A stretch of DNA of 24,636 bases from a virus: the IMG/VR virus record IMGVR_UViG_3300020191_000070, positions 1 to 24,636 of that record. One strand, given 5' to 3'. The position numbers and the translations under genes are program-made. Numbering within the stretch: the stretch's first letter is position 1; every line of letters begins with the position of its first letter. This document shows, piece by piece, positions 20,997-24,636 of the stretch. Under the pieces are notes generated by a model. The model made no database searches and was not told the DNA's origin. It was given only the letters and a program-made list of their open reading frames with translations.

Positions 20997-21584
20997 ATGA
21001 GTCTTTCGGTAATCGATCTTACAACACATCCAGACATTGATACTAACGTATCAATGATGACATCTGACTTGATGTTCGGTGATGTGCCGTTTAATAGTTT
21101 GACACCACTTTATATTGAATCAAAGTCCGAATTTGAGTATGGTAGAGTTTCAGTTATAACTCCTAATAATCCAGGACATTCACTTATGTTGAATCATGCT
21201 CAAAATATTGCTGGAGCATATGATTTTCAGGCAGTACTCGGAATGTTCATGATAATTTCACCCGACGTCCCTAGCCATACAACAAATTTATTTGTTAATT
21301 CTAGTTGTATGCTTTTTTCTTTTGATCTAGATACTGTATCTAATGCTATCGAATATGGAACAGTTGGTCAAGAAGATTTAACGCTTGATACAGAAGTTAT
21401 TAACGTGACTATTAATGGTGTTGAAACACAAACTGGTAGTATAGCCAAAACAACATTGACTAATGAGATTGAAGAATTAAGTAGTCAAGTTTTGCCCAGG
21501 CATTCAATTATATCTGGAACCGCATTTAAAGTTAACAGAGTTTTTGCAAACAGACAAGCGAGTATTCTAGTAACGCTTCAGTAA
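20997..21584 (+). CDS. Orphan late protein between nrdA and thyX, 195 aa
   Basis: GGAG lies at 20984-20987 before the ATG. The product (MSLSVIDLTTHPDIDTNVSM) is soluble and beta-rich, with many N, T, S and V residues (LMLNHAQNIAGAYDFQAVLG, VINVTINGVETQTG). A second half with a repeated T-x-x-x-E pattern is seen. Only one cysteine is present. It resembles a virion or tail-associated protein in composition rather than an enzyme. The late promoter and its AT-rich, T-rich codons unlike its neighbours suggest a recently acquired gene placed between two early enzymes. I do not recognise a family. Confidence 0.7.
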   Translation: MSLSVIDLTTHPDIDTNVSMMTSDLMFGDVPFNSLTPLYIESKSEFEYGRVSVITPNNPGHSLMLNHAQNIAGAYDFQAVLGMFMIISPDVPSHTTNLFVNSSCMLFSFDLDTVSNAIEYGTVGQEDLTLDTEVINVTINGVETQTGSIAKTTLTNEIEELSSQVLPRHSIISGTAFKVNRVFANRQASILVTLQ

Positions 21585-21595
21585 AGGAATATATT

Positions 21596-22312
21596 ATGAA
21601 AGTAACTTTGATTAGTCACAGTACATGTGACGCTAGTATTTTGCCTGTTACCACAAATGCCCAACGAGATAAAGACATAGAAAATCTTGTAGCATATTGT
21701 GCGCGAGTGAGTAACCCTAGCAATCAGATAAATGTCGAAACTAACGACAGACTTCTAAATTATCTCATCAAACATAAACACTGGTCACCTTTCGAGATGG
21801 TCAGTGTGTGTTTGGAGATTGAAACCACACGCGACATCGCACGACAGATTCTACGACACCGCAGTTTTTCTTTTCAAGAATTTAGTCAGAGGTATGCGGA
21901 TGTATCTGATCTCGGAAATATGTTCGAGCATCGTGAAGCAAGACTTCAAGATCCAAAGAATCGACAAAACAGCATTGAGTTGAATCTAGAAAACGTAGGA
22001 AAAGGCGGCGAAGGAGTTGACAGTACAAGTGAAGAGATGTTAGCAAGACAATGGTATGAGAAACAAACAGAGGTTATGAATATCGCATCGAAAGCATATA
22101 AATGGGCATTAGCGAATGGAATTGCAAAAGAGCAAGCACGATGTGTTTTACCAGAGGGTAATACTAAATCCCGCATGTACGTGAATGGAACGCTACGATC
22201 TTGGATACACTACATAGAATTACGTAAAGAAAATGGTACACAGAAAGAGCATATGGCTATTGCAAAAGAATGCGCTAAGGTCATTTCACAAATTTATCCT
22301 ATTAACGCATAA
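21596..22312 (+). CDS. thyX: FAD-dependent thymidylate synthase
   Basis: The ThyX signature RHRxxSxxExSxRY is present in full as RHRSFSFQEFSQRY (residues 87-100). The enzyme methylates dUMP to dTMP with methylene-tetrahydrofolate and FAD/NADPH, and is unrelated to the ThyA-type thymidylate synthase of T4 itself. KHWSPFEMVSVCLEIET (61-77) and the later RSWIHYIELR (200-210 region) are further conserved parts. Length (238) is normal. AAGGA at 21584-21588 is the ribosome site. It works downstream of the dCMP deaminase encoded at 2162-2608 and of NrdA/NrdB. Confidence 0.97.
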   Translation: MKVTLISHSTCDASILPVTTNAQRDKDIENLVAYCARVSNPSNQINVETNDRLLNYLIKHKHWSPFEMVSVCLEIETTRDIARQILRHRSFSFQEFSQRYADVSDLGNMFEHREARLQDPKNRQNSIELNLENVGKGGEGVDSTSEEMLARQWYEKQTEVMNIASKAYKWALANGIAKEQARCVLPEGNTKSRMYVNGTLRSWIHYIELRKENGTQKEHMAIAKECAKVISQIYPINA

Positions 22313-22321
22313 GAGATAACG

Positions 22322-23395
22322 ATGTCTGTATTTAATCCTCGAAAAATAGATAGCACAACACAGCCAGCATTTTTTGGTGCACCTGTCAACATCGCACGAT
22401 ACGATAAACAGAAATATAATATTTTTGAGAAATTAACTGATAAGCAGTTGGGATTCTTTTGGCGACCAGAAGAAGTTGATATCAGTCGTGATAGTAAAGA
22501 TTTCAAAGCACTGACTGATCACGAGCAACACATTTTCACTAGCAATCTAAAGCGACAGATTCTTCTTGACTCTGTTCAAGGCCGAGCGCCAGTCGAAGCA
22601 TTGTTGCCAATCTGTTCATTGCCAGAATTAGAGAACTGGATTCTTACATGGTCATTCAGTGAAACGATTCACTCACGGTCATACACTCACATCATTCGAA
22701 ACATCTACAGTGATCCATCTAAGGTGTTTGATGAGATGTTGGATCTAAAAGAAATTGTAGACTGTGCTAATTCTATTTCTAAACATTACGACAATCTTAT
22801 CACTCTCACCGATAATAGAGAGAAGTATGGCACTTACGCACACAAGAAGGCTTTGTGGCGCTGTCTGAATGCTGTAAATGCTCTTGAAGGCATTCGCTTC
22901 TATGTGTCCTTTGCGTGTTCATGGGCATTCGCTGAGTTAAAGAAGATGGAAGGCAATGCTAAGATCATTAAGTTTATTGCGCGTGATGAGAATGTACACC
23001 TAGCATCGACACAGCAATTGCTTAAAATTCTACCACGCGAAGATAAAGATTTTGAGAAGATTGCAGAAGAATGTCAGGAAGAAGTTCGTGCAATATTCAA
23101 TGAAGTTATAGAACAAGAAAAGACATGGGCAAAGTATCTATTCAAAGACGGTACAATGATCGGATTGAATGAAGCATTGCTATCAGAATATGTAGACTGG
23201 ATTGCTAACAAAAGAATGTATGCTGTCGGTCTATCGACAAATCGAGGCGGTAGTAATCCACTGCCTTGGACAGAGAAGTGGATTAGCGGTGCGAATGTTC
23301 AAGTTGCACCACAAGAGACTGAAATTACATCATACATTGTCGGTGGTATTGTACAGGATATAGGAGAAGAAACGTTTAAAGGATTTTCTTTATGA
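22322..23395 (+). CDS. nrdB: Ribonucleoside-diphosphate reductase, small (beta) subunit
   Basis: All di-iron ligands of class Ia NrdB are present: D83 (LLDSVQGR), E114 and H117 (FSETIHSRSY), E189 (NALEGIRF), E223 and H226 (ARDENVHLAS), and the radical tyrosine is Y121 in the same HSRSY segment. The enzyme makes the tyrosyl radical used by NrdA. Length 357 is typical (E. coli 375). The C-terminus (DIGEETFKGFSL) lies where the NrdA-binding tail should be, though it differs from the E. coli sequence. The stop overlaps the next gene by ATGA. Confidence 0.97.
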   Translation: MSVFNPRKIDSTTQPAFFGAPVNIARYDKQKYNIFEKLTDKQLGFFWRPEEVDISRDSKDFKALTDHEQHIFTSNLKRQILLDSVQGRAPVEALLPICSLPELENWILTWSFSETIHSRSYTHIIRNIYSDPSKVFDEMLDLKEIVDCANSISKHYDNLITLTDNREKYGTYAHKKALWRCLNAVNALEGIRFYVSFACSWAFAELKKMEGNAKIIKFIARDENVHLASTQQLLKILPREDKDFEKIAEECQEEVRAIFNEVIEQEKTWAKYLFKDGTMIGLNEALLSEYVDWIANKRMYAVGLSTNRGGSNPLPWTEKWISGANVQVAPQETEITSYIVGGIVQDIGEETFKGFSL

Positions 23396-23562
23396 TAAAG
23401 AAAAGTATCAAATGCATGTCTTGCGAAACAAGATGTGATATAATAATAACACAGTCAAACTTCGAAGATGAAGAAATAGAAGTTAAATATTGTCCTGTAT
23501 GCAGTTGTGATATCGATGACGGCATGGATACGTTGTTTGATGAGGCCATGGACTGGAGTTGA
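23392..23562 (+). CDS. Small zinc-ribbon protein, 56 aa
   Basis: ATG at 23392 overlaps the nrdB stop. Two CxxC pairs, CMSC (residues 8-11) and CPVC (34-37), with further Cys at 15 and 39, make a small zinc ribbon with an acidic C-terminal helix (DDGMDTLFDEAMDW). Proteins like this occur right after nrdB in T4-like marine phages, from memory, and may interact with RNA polymerase or replication proteins. The TGATG overlap links it to the GIY-YIG gene. Confidence 0.75.
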   Translation: MIKKSIKCMSCETRCDIIITQSNFEDEEIEVKYCPVCSCDIDDGMDTLFDEAMDWS

Positions 23563-23987
23563 TGTATTCTAATCCGTGGTATTATGAGGAAAAAATATTT
23601 GATCCAGACGATGAATTTCTAGCACCATATGCTGGGTTTGTGTACATTATAATTGACAATGTAAACAATAAGAAATACATCGGCAAAAAGTTTTTCTGGT
23701 CTACAAAGAAACTTCCTCCACTTAAAGGAAAAACCAGAAGAAGGATCAAGACTGTACAGTCCGACTGGAAAAAATATTGGGGCTCAAGTAACGAATTGCT
23801 TGAGCAAATAGAGAAACATGGTCTTGACAAGTTCGAAAGATATGTGTTAAGATTGTGTAATACAAAATCAGAATGTGCATATTATGAAATGAAAGAACAG
23901 ATGGACAGAGATGTTCTCCTGACGCATGAGTACTATAATGGTTTTGTTGGTGGAAAAATAAACGGTAGAAATCTACTAAAGGAGTGA
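23562..23987 (+). CDS. GIY-YIG endonuclease-like protein (SegE-like), 141 aa
   Basis: Start at ATG 23562, with GGAG at 23555-23558. The GIY-YIG pattern is seen as GFVYIIIDNVNNKKYIGKK (residues 25-43): VYI for the first half and KYIG for the second. Later residues (KKYWGSSNELLEQIEKHGLD, FERYVLRLCNTKSECAYYEM) fit the family, with the Glu and Tyr expected in the catalytic core and a terminal NGRNLL. Related phage proteins (T4 Seg) are homing endonucleases; this one is intron-free and short, lacking a DNA-binding domain, so it may be a free-standing nuclease in phage DNA metabolism. Homing is uncertain. Confidence 0.8.
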   Translation: MYSNPWYYEEKIFDPDDEFLAPYAGFVYIIIDNVNNKKYIGKKFFWSTKKLPPLKGKTRRRIKTVQSDWKKYWGSSNELLEQIEKHGLDKFERYVLRLCNTKSECAYYEMKEQMDRDVLLTHEYYNGFVGGKINGRNLLKE

Positions 23988-23990
23988 GTT

Positions 23991-24113
23991 ATGTTAGAAA
24001 TGATTTTCTGGGTAGCAGTGGGCGCATTGATTGGTTGGAACTTTCCTCAGCCAGCATTTGCAAAAGCATTTCAAGATAAGATTGTGAGTTGGTTTAAAGG
24101 CACCGGTGAATAA
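23991..24113 (+). CDS. Small membrane-associated protein, 40 aa
   Basis: ATG at 23991 follows GGAG at 23981-23984. The product is MLEMIFWVAVGALIGWNFPQ, then an amphipathic end. It has one hydrophobic segment (residues 4-16) and the sequence IGWNFPQPAFAKAFQDKIV, which I recall as a tiny conserved protein of T4-like marine phages beside nrdC. It is too short for other lines of evidence; spacing of three bases to the next start supports that it is real. Confidence 0.7.
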   Translation: MLEMIFWVAVGALIGWNFPQPAFAKAFQDKIVSWFKGTGE

Positions 24114-24115
24114 AA

Positions 24116-24340
24116 ATGTACACAGTTTATAGTAAAGAGAATTGTGGCTATTGTGTAGCCGCGATCGGCTTACTTGATATTAATTCTAAAAATTATAAAG
24201 TGATCAAGGTTGGCGAAGACATTACGCGGGAGGAATTCTTAGACGAATATCCTGATGTACGAACAATGCCTTTCATTCTAGCTGAAGATGGCGATGTCAT
24301 CGGCGGTTTCAAATCTCTACAGGAGCATCTAGATCAATGA
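24116..24340 (+). CDS. nrdC: Glutaredoxin (NrdC-like)
   Basis: At 74 residues, a single glutaredoxin domain: MYTVYSKENCGYCVAAIGLL, with the redox pair CGYC (10-13), TMPFIL (50-55 region, the conserved cis-Pro loop) and GGFKSLQEHL (63-72 region; the GG motif for glutathione binding). It reduces the C-terminal Cys pair of NrdA after each turnover, so it completes the ribonucleotide-reduction set. It lies a little downstream of nrdB and overlaps the next gene by ATGA. Confidence 0.92.
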   Translation: MYTVYSKENCGYCVAAIGLLDINSKNYKVIKVGEDITREEFLDEYPDVRTMPFILAEDGDVIGGFKSLQEHLDQ

Positions 24341-24516
24341 ATAAAGTGACAAAAATCAAAAAGACGAATCAGACTGTTTATCCCATGGGATCAAGCGGCT
24401 CTATGCACACGCTGGTATTGAAGCCTTTTGATTTCACATCTAAGCGTGGAAGTCGTGGTGAGTTGATGCGCGTTAAGAACAGTAATCTAATTTCAGTGAA
24501 TGAATACGCTGGCTAA
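24337..24516 (+). CDS. Small hypothetical protein, 59 aa
   Basis: ATG at 24337 overlaps the glutaredoxin stop. The product is MNKVTKIKKTNQTVYPMGSS, a middle with PFDFTSKRGSRGELMRVKN and a short end. It is basic and has no membrane segment or cysteine, perhaps a small beta-rich protein. No family is recognised. The gene ends 13 bases before the next start. Confidence 0.6.
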   Translation: MNKVTKIKKTNQTVYPMGSSGSMHTLVLKPFDFTSKRGSRGELMRVKNSNLISVNEYAG

Positions 24517-24529
24517 TTAAGGATTTATC

Positions 24530-24636
24530 ATGGCAGAGATTATTAATGGCGAATTCATTCGCAATGAAACTAATATGAAATCAATGGGTGGCACTGAGCG
24601 CATGACAATGGAACTTGCCAAGCGTATCGACAAAGA
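24530..24636 (+). CDS. Probable glycosyltransferase, N-terminal part only
   Basis: The gene runs off the right edge after 35 codons. The product begins MAEIINGEFIRNETNMKSMG and continues GTERMTMELAKRID. The G-G-T-E-x-M segment followed by a helix is the substrate-facing loop at the start of GT-B glycosyltransferases in phages and bacteria (usually GGTELM). It has a weak AAGGA ribosome site at 24519-24523. With so little sequence the call is tentative. Confidence 0.5.
   Translation, partial: MAEIINGEFIRNETNMKSMGGTERMTMELAKRIDK

Overview
The window looks like part of the genome of a T4-like tailed phage (myovirus) with a Gram-negative, probably marine, host. The evidence is: a T4-type primase; aerobic class Ia ribonucleotide reductase (NrdA and NrdB) with a glutaredoxin; ThyX; a dCMP deaminase; a two-gene spanin pair, which implies an outer membrane; late promoters of the T4 type (TATAAATA); and tightly packed, mostly one-strand genes joined by ATGA, TAATG and GTGA overlaps. 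Many small proteins resemble families I remember from marine T4-like phages (cyanophages, pelagiphages, roseophages). The host assignment is inference. I see no tRNA, rRNA, integrase, insertion sequence or CRISPR array, and no gene-free stretch longer than about 100 bases.

Layout. (1) 1-3441: small, mostly unknown proteins in translationally coupled chains, with an AbrB-like DNA-binding protein and dCMP deaminase. One lone lipoprotein gene lies on the minus strand (460-642). (2) 3442-4954: a strong sigma70-type promoter overlapping a late-promoter motif, then a secreted cysteine-containing protein, two small membrane proteins and a conserved phage protein. (3) 4956-14488: late region. A late promoter leads into a protein with a possible PD-(D/E)XK-like core, then a protein with nucleotidyltransferase (DNA/RNA ligase-like) motifs, then a sulfotransferase. 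A second late promoter leads into a multidomain cytidylyltransferase-like fusion, a cupin-like protein, a basic protein, an acidic protein, a 740-residue bead-on-a-string protein, a duplicated small protein and an Ig-like virion protein. (4) 14497-16528: a hairpin, two conserved T4-like proteins, overlapping inner and outer spanins and a coiled-coil/membrane protein. (5) 16529-24636: a consensus sigma70 promoter enclosed by a 10-bp inverted repeat, then primase, a 2OG-Fe(II) dioxygenase, NrdA, a late-promoter-driven orphan gene, ThyX, NrdB, a zinc-ribbon protein, a GIY-YIG protein, glutaredoxin and the start of a probable glycosyltransferase.

How the genes may work together. Region 5 makes deoxynucleotides (NrdA/NrdB with glutaredoxin, dCMP deaminase to dUMP, ThyX to dTMP) and primes replication. 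In region 3 the most interesting idea is a set of proteins packaged in the capsid. Two proteins begin with a sequence very like the capsid-targeting peptide of T4 internal proteins. The 740-residue protein is a chain of small unrelated modules separated by linkers that resemble prohead-protease cleavage sites. The ligase-like protein carries such a targeting peptide and sits directly after the possible nuclease, so a late or injected cut-and-join pair is a testable hypothesis. All functional calls come from reading motifs by eye and from memory of the families; no search was run.
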